NCBI GenBank assembly: GCA_910574885.1
Contig: CAJTDD010000025.1
Coordinates: forward strand, 1 to 64,000
Direction: 5' to 3'
Length of the DNA: 64,000 bases
From: Lachnospiraceae bacterium
Lineage (GTDB): Bacteria > Bacillota > Clostridia > Lachnospirales > Lachnospiraceae
Shown piece by piece: positions 37,596-46,988 of this stretch. Every line of letters begins with the position of its first letter. The stretch's first letter is position 1. A program made the translations under genes and the position numbers. The notes under the pieces are model-generated. The model had not been told where the DNA came from and searched no databases. It worked only from the letters and a program-made list of their open reading frames with translations.

Positions 37596-38106
37596 AATTA
37601 TATGCTAAACTTTTATTAAGAACAATAACGCTAATTCCCCATATTTTCCTTAATTTCAATAGTCTGTTCTCAAGTTCCAACTTTGGTCCCCAAAGCCATT
37701 CCTCTTTAATTTCATCTGCCGTAATAACAAGTACAAATTTTAACTTCTTTTTCTCTAGTGGTTTCACTTTCATAAGATTTTCGCCAATTTCTTCTGTTTT
37801 TCCATATTTCTCCAATAGTCCAGCTATATATATTTGCAAGGAATCTATAAACTTTTCCGATATGTCATTATAAAATTCGACAAATTTTTCTGTTTTTTCT
37901 CCACCCATTTCTTTATTTTGGGGATTCGGACAGCCTGTTTTTGCCTCAAGAAATATAATAGTATCTTTTTGGTCAAGCACAATAAATTCAACCGTTTTTA
38001 TTCCGGTTCCAAGTGATTTATACAAATCAGATTCTTCAATATAGAACAAGTCGTCAGAATTAAATTCCCCGAAAGCTACCCCTGACTCATTAATTATTTT
38101 CTTCAT
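37564..38106 (-). CDS. Predicted PD-(D/E)XK-like partner of the AAA ATPase
   Basis: A 180-residue protein. KTVEFIVLDQKDTIIFLEAK (about residues 37-56) has a beta-hairpin with D and E-x-K spacing like a PD-(D/E)XK nuclease core. The rest includes a helical insert (FYNDISEKFIDSLQIYIAGL) and a hydrophobic strand (LKFVLVITADEI). It starts one base after the stop of the AAA ATPase gene, so the two are almost certainly made together. Nuclease activity is inferred from fold motifs only. The pair resembles ATPase plus small effector anti-phage modules. Confidence 0.6.
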   Translation of the reverse strand: MKKIINESGVAFGEFNSDDLFYIEESDLYKSLGTGIKTVEFIVLDQKDTIIFLEAKTGCPNPQNKEMGGEKTEKFVEFYNDISEKFIDSLQIYIAGLLEKYGKTEEIGENLMKVKPLEKKKLKFVLVITADEIKEEWLWGPKLELENRLLKLRKIWGISVIVLNKSLAYNYGLLSDSKEI

Positions 38107-38107
38107 A

Positions 38108-39133
38108 TTACTTTACACCGACTTCTTCCCTGTATAACCTACGTGCTGTTTCCAGTATCCCATTATTTTCCAACAAACTAAACTCACTTTCCGATTCCCA
38201 GCATAATTCTCCATTATTCTGATACAAGGAATGATAAATAATCCGGTCGCTAGGCTCCCTCCGCGCGTCTATATATTTACTAAAAAAATAATCATGTGTC
38301 GCAACAAATATTTGCACATCATTACGAGACAATGCCAAAAGCAGATCTACAATAACAGGAATATATGATGGGTTCATGTTCGATTCCGGCTCGTCCCAAA
38401 ACAATACGGAACCCTTATCCAACATTCCGTTTTTAACAAGCTGCCATATTAGCGCCATTTTTCGGATTCCTTCTGAAACAAGATTAAATTCCTGTTTAGA
38501 ATTTCCCTTTTTCAAATAGAATGTATCCTTTTTCGCATCATATATCACTTTTCCGTCAATAATCGCTTCTATCGCCCTGAGCATTTTGCTCCTGCTTTTT
38601 TCATTTCTTCCCAGCGATGCATCTACCTTGGCAGAATTTAGAATATCAAGATAGGTATCATCAAAAAGCACATTTCCTTTTTCAACCGCTGCATTCAGAT
38701 TAAAACTATTTGATAAGATCTCTTTCGTCGGTATAAAAATACTGCTTTCGCCCTGAAATGCATTTTCCCAACTATTTTCACCTATAACTTCCGCATCCCA
38801 TTTCTTTGTTTTACTATGAAATGCTATTTTCAATTTTTTAATATTACAATCCTCTTCACATCTCGCGGCAATCTGAATATTTGCATGTGACGAACCTGGT
38901 CGTCTGGTAAGGAGTCTCGAAATATTATAGTCGTCCGGAAGCATTGTCTTCACTAACTTATTAGAAAACGAGACTCTTGAATCTGCAGCCTGAGAAGCGG
39001 AATAAAGAAGTTTCATCAGATGTGTCTTACCTGTCCCATTTTCTCCGATCAGTACATTAATTCCATCGCTAAAACTTGACTGAGCCGATTGAAATACGGT
39101 ATAGTTTTCTACTTTCACTTGTGAAATTTTCAA
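38108..39133 (-). CDS. AAA family (ABC-type) ATPase of a two-gene module
   Basis: A 341-residue ATPase of the AAA_15/AAA_21 OLD-like class without a TOPRIM domain. Walker A is GENGTGKTHL, an ABC-like signature is SEGIRKMA, Walker B is VLFWDEPESNMNP and the H-loop is FVATHDYFFSK. TTG 39133 is chosen because a perfect AGGAGG lies 8 bases upstream; the longer open frame to 39211 has no ribosome site and would overlap the SMC-like gene. It starts 59 bases after that gene, so it may be part of the same operon or an independent defence pair with the following gene. Confidence 0.75.
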   Translation of the reverse strand: MKISQVKVENYTVFQSAQSSFSDGINVLIGENGTGKTHLMKLLYSASQAADSRVSFSNKLVKTMLPDDYNISRLLTRRPGSSHANIQIAARCEEDCNIKKLKIAFHSKTKKWDAEVIGENSWENAFQGESSIFIPTKEILSNSFNLNAAVEKGNVLFDDTYLDILNSAKVDASLGRNEKSRSKMLRAIEAIIDGKVIYDAKKDTFYLKKGNSKQEFNLVSEGIRKMALIWQLVKNGMLDKGSVLFWDEPESNMNPSYIPVIVDLLLALSRNDVQIFVATHDYFFSKYIDARREPSDRIIYHSLYQNNGELCWESESEFSLLENNGILETARRLYREEVGVK

Positions 39134-39192
39134 TGCTAATACCTCCTGTTTTAAAGTCTCCCATTGATTATATAAAATACATATCAACTTTC

Positions 39193-42100
39193 CTAATTTG
39201 TCTCTTCCCACGTTATAGCTTCACTTTCCGGTAATCGTATGAAGCAGGAATTATAGTATTTATCATCCAACTTTCTTTCCAAAATTTTAAAAATCTTTTC
39301 ATCATGGGTAGACATAATAATTTGACAATGGATTGATTCAAGAATGCTTCGGATTAAATCTGCAAATCCAAGGATATTCATATCATCAAAATGCCCGATA
39401 GGATCATCAATAAAAATCGTTCGAAACTCTAAATTATTTGCATTTAGAGCCCTGTTTAAAAATGAACTAAATGCTACCGTATTTAACTGAGCCGTACTAA
39501 AATACCACTCAGGCCGATAAGAATCCGTATCATCCGCGTCAACCTTTTTGCTTTCATTCACATAGATACATAATTGCGGTTCATCTTTATCATTAAAAGA
39601 CAATTTATACTCAATATTTTTCATATAATCATGCGGATCAATTTTTTTATAAATTTCATTCATTATCGACTGATCAAAATATGCCTTTATTCTTATTTCT
39701 AAGTTCCTCTTCTGCTTCTCAAACCATTTTTTTGCATGTTTTACTTTTTCAGCCTGATCTGAACACTGCTTCTTTTTATCTTCTAATTCTTGATGATATC
39801 TTCTAAAATATTCGAAATAAGACCTTGAACTATTTTCTTCAGAAATTTGAAATAAAATTTCTTTCTGTGCTTCATAGTATTGCTTTTTTTGAATCCAATC
39901 TTCTAGGCTTTTGTTTATTCCCTCTTCTGAAAAATTCTCAAAAATACGATATTTTTCTTTAACATCCACTGCTTTTTGCAAACTTTTTAGTTGGGTATCC
40001 CTATTTTCTATGGAATCTGACAAACAAAAATTTTCTACATCCTTATACCCGTTTATTGTCTCCTGTAGTTTTTTTTGTATAGCTATATATTTTTCTAATA
40101 AGTTTTCCTTTTCGTGCAGCCATATATCAAAATCAAACTCTGGTGATTGACTCATCCAAAATTTAATATAACTATATAATTCTGAGTTTTCAACTATGAT
40201 ATCTTTTTGTTCTACTAAAGTATCTATAACTTTTCTTGTATTCTCAACCGTTAACTGCACGGACTTTTTGGCTTCTATAGACTTCTTTAACTCTACCTCC
40301 AACTGCATTAAATATTCTTCTTGAGTTTTTTTGAAACCTTCTAATTCTTGGAATGAAAATTCATTTATCTGTATGTTCTGTTGATTAAACCAAAGTTTTA
40401 ATTGATTTTGCTGTTCATTTAAAAACTCAGTCTGCTTCTCAGTTTCTTCTATTTTATCAAGACATTCCTTATTTGCATTTTCTAAACCAACAATTTTTAC
40501 TTTTTGTTCTGCTTTTTGTTTCTCTTTTCGATTTTCTATTTTTAAATAAAAATCAGAATACTTCTCAGAAACTATTTTTAATTCTGTATTATACCCTTCC
40601 AATCTTTTGAATAAAACGTCATCATCTGATTGTATATTTGTAATACTTAAAAATAAATCTTTCCAATTTCCAAAAGACGTATGACATAGGGGACATGTGT
40701 TTACATCTTTATGTGTATTTAGATACTCTTGCCCTTTCTGCCTTATCTCCTTTAATTCTTTCGTTCTTTTTTCCTGTTTTAAAATTTCTTCTTGACATAG
40801 TTGAATTTGCATAGAAATATTTCCATAGTTCTCTTCAAATTCTAGTAATTGTTCCCATATATTTTCATCTAAATCATAGCTGATATTTGAAATCTCTTTT
40901 AATTTCAATTCTTTAATATCTTTTGGAAGAATAAAAGCAGATATTTTTTCTATTTTGTCATATATTTGAACTATAGATCGTTGATGTTGTCTGCTTCTGT
41001 CACTTGCAGCGGCATTTTTTTCTTGTAAATCCTTTAATTCTATATTATTTCTTTCTATTCCTTTTATCTTTTTTAGTGCTTCCTCATACTTATCTGAAGT
41101 CAGTTGTGAATTTTTTAACTTTCTCCTTTTCACTTCTAACTTATTAACCGTCTCTGTAGCTTTCATAAGTTCTGTTTCAAAATAATCAAGAGTTTCTTTT
41201 AATTCGTTTATTTTTTTTCCTATGTTACAATATGTTTTATTTTTATCTTGAATTTCTTCAATTCCATAATTTACCATATTTTGAAGAAGTTCTAGTTCTT
41301 TTTGATTATTATTAACTGCAAGAGTATTTTCACTATTTTCTTCTAACAGTACATCCAATTCTCGTCTTCGTCGTATTCTATTATCCAAAACTTGCAAAGA
41401 TTCTTTTAATTTATCGACAGATTTAATAACCTCGTAACAAGAAGAAACTCCTTTGTTCAATATTTCTCTAGCTAAAATAATATTGCTATCTAAAGACTTC
41501 ATCCTATCATCTAATCTTCTAATATTCCTTTTAATGCAATTTAATAACTTATCATACTGTTCTACGTCTGCATCTTTTGTAAAGTATAGGCTATGTTTAT
41601 CTGAGACCATACTATTATATTGTTTAATTAATTCATAAATTTTATTAACTGAATTTTTCAGATCAGAAAGTCCTTTCAATTTTTTTTCTATATCATCATA
41701 ACTATCTTTCAGTTCGTTATGCGTTCTTTGCTCTTTCCTATATACACTATAAGATTTTTCAAATGCCTCTGTTTCTTGTTTCAGTGGTTCTACACTCTTT
41801 ACCCATTCTTTATATTGAGCAGTTGTTGATTTCGCTGAAATAAAACTATCTATCTTATCATGAGGAAGAATAATTTGATCCCATTTTTCCTTATTTGTTT
41901 GCGTCCCAGTAATCTCTTTTCCATGTATAGGTATATTAGCCCTCATATCATTTCTTTCTTCTGAAATATCTGACACTCTTCGTTCTATTATCCTTCCATC
42001 ATCTAACTTCATTAATATAAAGGCGTCTTTATCAGCGTTATCACGATTATGATATATGGCGTCTCTGTATTTTACATTTTTATCCTTTAAAGCCAAATCA

Positions 42101-42717
42101 ATAATTCTTCCTACTTCCCCCTTTAAAGCAAATTCTACACCATCGAAGAAACTAGTTTTTCCGACTCCATTTTTAGCAAAGATAACAACAAAAGAAGCTG
42201 CTTTTTTTTGCACATTTTGAAGATTTACAGTAAACTTTCCGGCATATCCTCGGAAATTTTGTAACACCATACTTTCCAACAGCGGGAATTGTTTTGGAAT
42301 GACCGAAATATTAATACGAAAAATTTTATTTTCTACACAACGTAAACAATCCTCTAAATCTCCTCCGCTTTCTTCAAAAATATATTTCTTCGCACAAAAA
42401 GAATTTCCTTCTATTTCATTTCTAATTTTCAGATTTACTTTTCCTTTCACAAACAGACAGAGATAAAAATTACTTTTTTCAATTATTTCTTCCAACTTAC
42501 ATTGATACTTTAACGCGATATAATGATTTGCTTCTTTCCAGTTATCCTCTAGTTCTCTTTGTGTATGATATATTTGAACGAATATGTGGGAACGGTATGA
42601 TTTTAAACACGATGAACCTACATTCATTTCACGAGTAAAGTAATAAAATTTATTGTGTTGAAAATTATCTTCTACCTCTTGTTGTATCCATTTTTCTAAT
42701 CCGTCTAAATTTCCCAT
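39193..42717 (-). CDS. SMC/Rad50-like ABC ATPase with zinc hook
   Basis: A 1174-residue protein. An N-terminal domain of about 170 residues of unknown type precedes Walker A (FAKNGVGKTSFF, about residue 181). Two long coiled-coil arms surround a zinc-hook-like CPLC motif (NTCPLCHTSFGNW, about residue 672). The C-terminal ATPase half has the signature-like YFSTAQLNTVAFS, Walker B with D-loop IFIDDPIGHFDD and the H-loop IIMSTHDEK. Such proteins sense or clamp DNA. Here it overlaps the protease gene by 13 bases and follows the MBL gene, matching the core ATPase of ABC three-component or Lamassu-type defence systems. ATG 42717 is preferred over the upstream 42756. Confidence 0.85.
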   Translation of the reverse strand: MGNLDGLEKWIQQEVEDNFQHNKFYYFTREMNVGSSCLKSYRSHIFVQIYHTQRELEDNWKEANHYIALKYQCKLEEIIEKSNFYLCLFVKGKVNLKIRNEIEGNSFCAKKYIFEESGGDLEDCLRCVENKIFRINISVIPKQFPLLESMVLQNFRGYAGKFTVNLQNVQKKAASFVVIFAKNGVGKTSFFDGVEFALKGEVGRIIDLALKDKNVKYRDAIYHNRDNADKDAFILMKLDDGRIIERRVSDISEERNDMRANIPIHGKEITGTQTNKEKWDQIILPHDKIDSFISAKSTTAQYKEWVKSVEPLKQETEAFEKSYSVYRKEQRTHNELKDSYDDIEKKLKGLSDLKNSVNKIYELIKQYNSMVSDKHSLYFTKDADVEQYDKLLNCIKRNIRRLDDRMKSLDSNIILAREILNKGVSSCYEVIKSVDKLKESLQVLDNRIRRRRELDVLLEENSENTLAVNNNQKELELLQNMVNYGIEEIQDKNKTYCNIGKKINELKETLDYFETELMKATETVNKLEVKRRKLKNSQLTSDKYEEALKKIKGIERNNIELKDLQEKNAAASDRSRQHQRSIVQIYDKIEKISAFILPKDIKELKLKEISNISYDLDENIWEQLLEFEENYGNISMQIQLCQEEILKQEKRTKELKEIRQKGQEYLNTHKDVNTCPLCHTSFGNWKDLFLSITNIQSDDDVLFKRLEGYNTELKIVSEKYSDFYLKIENRKEKQKAEQKVKIVGLENANKECLDKIEETEKQTEFLNEQQNQLKLWFNQQNIQINEFSFQELEGFKKTQEEYLMQLEVELKKSIEAKKSVQLTVENTRKVIDTLVEQKDIIVENSELYSYIKFWMSQSPEFDFDIWLHEKENLLEKYIAIQKKLQETINGYKDVENFCLSDSIENRDTQLKSLQKAVDVKEKYRIFENFSEEGINKSLEDWIQKKQYYEAQKEILFQISEENSSRSYFEYFRRYHQELEDKKKQCSDQAEKVKHAKKWFEKQKRNLEIRIKAYFDQSIMNEIYKKIDPHDYMKNIEYKLSFNDKDEPQLCIYVNESKKVDADDTDSYRPEWYFSTAQLNTVAFSSFLNRALNANNLEFRTIFIDDPIGHFDDMNILGFADLIRSILESIHCQIIMSTHDEKIFKILERKLDDKYYNSCFIRLPESEAITWEETN

Positions 42718-44216
42718 ACTTTTTCCAACAATCCTTCCATTTCCTTCTTCATACACTTCTTATCTACTCTGCCCTGATTCAATACAGACATCATATTGTC
42801 AATTCCAAGAGCAGCCAAATTACATTTCGCTAGCTTTCCTCTTATAATATCGAAATCTTCTTCCTCATTTTCCTGACATAAATTATAAGTCTTATGTTGT
42901 ATTTTTCTTGTAGATATTGAAGAATATCCATCTATTATACTGCATACCACTTGTCTACACTCAAATCTTTTAAATACTATGTTACAGTTTCTATTATTTT
43001 CTTTCCCGTTCAATACGAAAATTGTACCATTCTTTATATCTCCACTTTTAGTAAAATATTCTTTTTCAATTAAACTGCCTATTACGCTTTCCGCTTTTTC
43101 TTCTGTACATAAAAAAACTAGTCTTACATTATCCACTCCGCATGGATTCAGAATTTTCACAAAAGGCGCTGTAAGTTCATCTGGCTTAATCTTTTGTATT
43201 CCATATAAAAGTATGCACTTTTTCAACTGTCCAACCCAAAAATTATCACAAAACTTTCGAGTGCTTTCACATAGCAACCCTATTCTCGTATCATCACTAA
43301 AATTCTCTGGTAATAGATGATAATCCTCGGTCAGTTCTTCATACCAATCGCAAAAGAATCGCCTTGCCTCCTTACGTATTTCAGGGATTTCTTTCATTGT
43401 CATTTCCTTATAATATTCAAAGGATAACGGATAATTTTGCTCCACTCCGAAATAATCCATTAACCCAAGCAAGAGGTTGGATGAGCTTGCCCAAAACATA
43501 GTTCCTACAGATCTATCTCCAAATTCACATGAAATAAGACCATTCAGAAGCATACGATTATTTTCATAATGAAATAATCCACACCCGGAAAAACAACTCA
43601 TATAATTTTCTCTTGTAACATTTCTTTCCCAAGTTCCTGCATTATAATAAACACTAAATTTCCCCGTTTCTTTTTCTGTATTTTCGATTTTTCCACATAT
43701 TTCCTTCTTACCGGACAAAATAGTAGCATGTTCTTTTTTTGTTTCACTATCTGCCGCTTCCGGAAATCCCCATCCGTTTAAATCATTGCCAACTTTCTCG
43801 CCTTTTAATTCATAATAATCTAAGCTTCTCATCCACTCTTCCCAGAGTAAAACAACAATCGCTACATCATAATTATACTCCTTTTTTCCATTCTTCTCCG
43901 TTTCTTTTTCTTCATATCTAGGATGTATGTATGTTTCTCCTACTTGTGCAATTGCTTGTGATTTCTCTTTCACCCAATGTACATTAATCTCAATTTCATG
44001 GGGATTACCATCGCAATCTGAACAGCCTAAATACAAAAGAGTATTATTGCTATTCTGAAAAATTGGATATAATACATGTGCCGCAGTAAAAAGTAATGGT
44101 GATTCCCCAGATTGTCTCAAAAATAGTACCCCCGATCCCTTAAGTTCTTTATGATTGTTCAATGCAATCCGAACAGCATACTTACTTATCTTCTCATTGT
44201 ACTGACCATTCTCCAT
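42705..44216 (-). CDS. Trypsin-like serine protease of the defence operon
   Basis: A 503-residue protein with an N-terminal trypsin-like domain. The His is H47 in LLFTAAHVLYP, the Asp D117 in YNYDVAIVVLL and the Ser S210 in CFSGCGLFHY. The C-terminal 280 residues are of unknown fold and may be the partner-sensing part. No signal peptide is present, so it acts in the cytoplasm. It overlaps the MBL gene upstream (by 23 bases) and the SMC-like gene downstream, which implies a stoichiometric complex. A plausible role is an effector protease released by the ATPase on infection (inference from the operon type). Confidence 0.8.
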   Translation of the reverse strand: MENGQYNEKISKYAVRIALNNHKELKGSGVLFLRQSGESPLLFTAAHVLYPIFQNSNNTLLYLGCSDCDGNPHEIEINVHWVKEKSQAIAQVGETYIHPRYEEKETEKNGKKEYNYDVAIVVLLWEEWMRSLDYYELKGEKVGNDLNGWGFPEAADSETKKEHATILSGKKEICGKIENTEKETGKFSVYYNAGTWERNVTRENYMSCFSGCGLFHYENNRMLLNGLISCEFGDRSVGTMFWASSSNLLLGLMDYFGVEQNYPLSFEYYKEMTMKEIPEIRKEARRFFCDWYEELTEDYHLLPENFSDDTRIGLLCESTRKFCDNFWVGQLKKCILLYGIQKIKPDELTAPFVKILNPCGVDNVRLVFLCTEEKAESVIGSLIEKEYFTKSGDIKNGTIFVLNGKENNRNCNIVFKRFECRQVVCSIIDGYSSISTRKIQHKTYNLCQENEEEDFDIIRGKLAKCNLAALGIDNMMSVLNQGRVDKKCMKKEMEGLLEKVWEI

Positions 44217-45318
44217 ATATATTTAATCCGTCCTTCACTTTTATGCCATTTTCACCTAGCATCAATAGTTCTAATTTATTTGTATATAAAAATTTTTCTT
44301 TATCTTCATTTGTAAAATATTTTCCATGATATGTAGTTTCCCACCAATCATAATTACATGCCAATTGCACTTTGTTTTTACATGCATTTTTTAGCAAATG
44401 TGCTATTACTGCTTTATTAGGAACATGTTGTCCATTTCCATTCGTACTAAGTAAAAATACATTCGTTTTCAGATTTCTAATCAGAGAATCCGATGTATTA
44501 TATTTACTGCCATGATGTGACAGCTTCAATATATCTACATCACACGGCATATTTATTTTCAGTTTTTTAAGCCCTTTTATACATACTGACGAGCTTGCAT
44601 CAGCCAAAAAAGCTATTCGTATATCTTCGTACTCAAATAAAAAAGCTATAGACGCCTTATTGTTATCCGAACAATCACTTCCTAATCGTGCTTTCATCAA
44701 TTCTTCTAAACCATTCTCTATCATATCAAAATGAGTCGTATAAGATGTCACTTTCTTGTTTCTACAATAAGGTTCCCATTTTTTCAAAAACCGCTCTAAC
44801 TCTTTTGTTCCTGGACTGATTATCTTTATGAAAGCCCCCTTATCCCACTCTAGCTCCATACCAGAAACCACATAATCTATCACTCTCTCTGCTATTTCTT
44901 TTTCTTTTAGTAAATCCATAAGTGTTATGGCATCTTCTATTCCATATCCTCCTGTAAACTTTCTTCCTTTTATCTGGTCTTCTGCATATCCTGTTTTTAA
45001 TGACATCTGCTTTTGTTCACGCGAAATAGCCCGGCATGTATTAAATAATATTCGTTTTACAACTTTCTTTAAAATTTCTGCCGATACTTTGCTAATTCCG
45101 TCAACTGCGCCTTGTAAATGGTCATAATCTATATGAGTAAATACAAGAGCTTCTATATTTTCTCCATTTTTTTCAATCCATTCAATAATTTGTGCGTACT
45201 CAGAACCACTGTCCTTTGTGCCGCCGTCAATCAATATATTTGCATAATTCATATTTTCTCCATATCTAACCCATATGAATTCACCTTCATCAGCAGGAAG
45301 CAGATAAATATTAACCAT
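44194..45318 (-). CDS. MBL-fold hydrolase of the defence operon (ComEC/Rec2 C-terminal type)
   Basis: A 374-residue cytoplasmic metallo-beta-lactamase-fold protein. NILIDGGTKDSGSEY, the metal motif FTHIDYDHLQG, IAFLADASSS and LKLSHHGSKYN are the ordered motifs of the ComEC-like branch, members of which often act on nucleic acids. AAAGGAG precedes ATG 45318, the first gene of the operon. Its promoter has an extended -10. Paired with a trypsin-like protease and an SMC-like ATPase, it fits a hydrolase plus protease version of Lamassu/ABC-3C defence. Its substrate cannot be read from the sequence. Confidence 0.8.
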   Translation of the reverse strand: MVNIYLLPADEGEFIWVRYGENMNYANILIDGGTKDSGSEYAQIIEWIEKNGENIEALVFTHIDYDHLQGAVDGISKVSAEILKKVVKRILFNTCRAISREQKQMSLKTGYAEDQIKGRKFTGGYGIEDAITLMDLLKEKEIAERVIDYVVSGMELEWDKGAFIKIISPGTKELERFLKKWEPYCRNKKVTSYTTHFDMIENGLEELMKARLGSDCSDNNKASIAFLFEYEDIRIAFLADASSSVCIKGLKKLKINMPCDVDILKLSHHGSKYNTSDSLIRNLKTNVFLLSTNGNGQHVPNKAVIAHLLKNACKNKVQLACNYDWWETTYHGKYFTNEDKEKFLYTNKLELLMLGENGIKVKDGLNIYGEWSVQ

Positions 45319-45400
45319 AAAAAACTCCTTTCTATGATTAATTTTGTGGAATAGTATTCCTCAAAATGCTCTTTATTCTTGCGATAAATCGACTAAACCT

Positions 45401-45429
45401 AGTATATCATACTACTTTTTCAAAAGGAA
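45401..45429 (-). promoter_or_regulatory. Probable promoter of the defence operon
   Basis: On the minus strand TGATATACT gives an extended -10 (TATACT, 45406-45401), with TTCCTT (45429-45424) 17 bases upstream as a weak -35. The MBL start follows about 80 bases later. Confidence 0.5.
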
Positions 45430-45518
45430 GTTGCTTATCAGCGAAAAACCATCTTACAGCTATACATCTTCATTTGTGTAGAATATTACACAAATTCGAA
45501 GAACTGTAAACCAATATG

Positions 45519-46691
45519 TTATTCATCGACTACGATTAATGGAATCGCTCCGTATCGTCCCTGCAGATACCCTTTGGAAATATTTTCCCCCTTTCTTGGG
45601 GAAAAATCTGTTAGGGCGTAAACATCCGTCTCCATTGACTTTTCGTCTTTTTCTACAAACCAAATCTGATCACGCCTTAAAAAAGTAAGATCCAGGAATC
45701 CCGTATCATGTGTGGTAAAAATCAGTTGTGCATGGCTGGTGTTTACTGCTGCATCCTGAACCATTTCAATCAGATGCCGGGTAAGTAATGGATGCATACT
45801 AGACTCAATCTCATCTACCACCAGTACGGAACCATTTTGCAAGGCTTCCATCCACATCCCAATCCGTGAAAAAAATTTCTGTGTTCCTATGGATTCCTGT
45901 CCCATGCGTAGAGAATATTCTGTCTCTATTCCCTCCTCGCTAATCAATCTGTGTACAGCCTCAATCTCTGAATTTTCTTTGGAACCAATCACCCGTACAT
46001 CTTTAATCCCAAGATCTGCATACAGCATCTCCCTAAGGATAAGCTGCTTCTTTCTTCCGCCTTTTTGAATTGCCGACAAAGTAATATCCAAAGCTTCTGC
46101 GCTGCCAGTAATCCCCTTTAATTTTTCAAAAAACCATTGATACGCTTTTTCAGTCTGGGCACAATTCCATTCATTGGAACTGACCAAATACAGGCGATTT
46201 TCCGCCGTCCTGCTTGCCAGTGTCATTTGCTCTTGAATATTCTCACGGAATTCAAAAGTATCTTTTTCTCTGGAAAATACGAGTGCCTCCCGACCCTTTG
46301 GCCAGTGATAAAGATATTCCGTCAAAATACCAGATTGGTTGAAGGAATAACCGTATGCATATTTAATCCCCTTATAAAAATAGATAATCTCAAAGCTGGT
46401 CGGTTCCAGGCTTGTGTCCATAAACGCAAACGGCTCTTGCGGCAGGTTTTCTCCTTTCAGCAATTTTGCATAATTGCCACAAATCATCTCTTTCATTAAA
46501 AGAAGCGCGTGAAGAACATTGCTCTTACCCGCTGCATTAGCCCCATATAATGCCATAACTGGGACTAATTCCTTTTTTCCATCTGGCGAGATGAGACTAT
46601 TCTTCATAGAACTGTCTTTAGATGCCTTCATACTAATAGTTGCTGTATCTTTTATTGACCTGTGATTTGTCACAGAGAACTGCAATAACAT
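45519..46691 (-). CDS. RloA/AbiLii-like AAA ATPase
   Basis: A 390-residue ATPase of the AAA_15 class. It starts LLQFSVTNHRSIKDTATISM, with Walker A YGANAAGKSNVL (about residue 50), Walker B VLVVDEIESSMHP and the H-loop IFTTHDTGFL. It ends LQGRYGAIPLIVVDE, the usual RloA tail. In most genomes RloA is followed by a RloB-type partner, and none is present downstream here. GGAGGAAGCTTT precedes the ATG. It stands alone, 200 bases before the three-gene defence operon and in the same direction, so it may be a separate or orphaned abortive-infection gene. Confidence 0.8.
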   Translation of the reverse strand: MLLQFSVTNHRSIKDTATISMKASKDSSMKNSLISPDGKKELVPVMALYGANAAGKSNVLHALLLMKEMICGNYAKLLKGENLPQEPFAFMDTSLEPTSFEIIYFYKGIKYAYGYSFNQSGILTEYLYHWPKGREALVFSREKDTFEFRENIQEQMTLASRTAENRLYLVSSNEWNCAQTEKAYQWFFEKLKGITGSAEALDITLSAIQKGGRKKQLILREMLYADLGIKDVRVIGSKENSEIEAVHRLISEEGIETEYSLRMGQESIGTQKFFSRIGMWMEALQNGSVLVVDEIESSMHPLLTRHLIEMVQDAAVNTSHAQLIFTTHDTGFLDLTFLRRDQIWFVEKDEKSMETDVYALTDFSPRKGENISKGYLQGRYGAIPLIVVDE

Positions 46692-46859
46692 AAAGCTTCC
46701 TCCTTAGACTTTGTTTCTATTGTAGCATTGTTCCTATTTTAGTCAAGTTTTATTTGTAATTTTTGCAGAAAATAAGCGATTTTTTCAAATAAATTCTCTC
46801 TAAGGGCTAGATATATAAACTGATTCAAGGAGAGAGTAAACTGGTTGCATTACCATATA

Positions 46860-46897
46860 ATATCCTCTGACTGTAATTACATTCAATCAGAGGATAT
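46860..46897 (-). terminator. Hairpin terminator after the methylase gene
   Basis: An 11-bp perfect stem ATATCCTCTGA / TCAGAGGATAT with a 16-base loop lies about 90 bases past the methylase stop. The rest of 46692-46988 contains only the upstream region of the RloA-like gene and no other feature. Confidence 0.6.
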
Positions 46898-46988
46898 TTC
46901 CTGCTTTTTTCAACACTCACCAACTTCCTTTTTGGTCGTTTCATGGAATAATGCAAATTCTGCAGTAACCTTTTTAACTACGCTAATG

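Noticed and set aside
38106..38108. Septu (PtuA/PtuB) identity for the ATPase pair
   Set aside because: The partner lacks the HNH cysteine and histidine motifs expected of PtuB.
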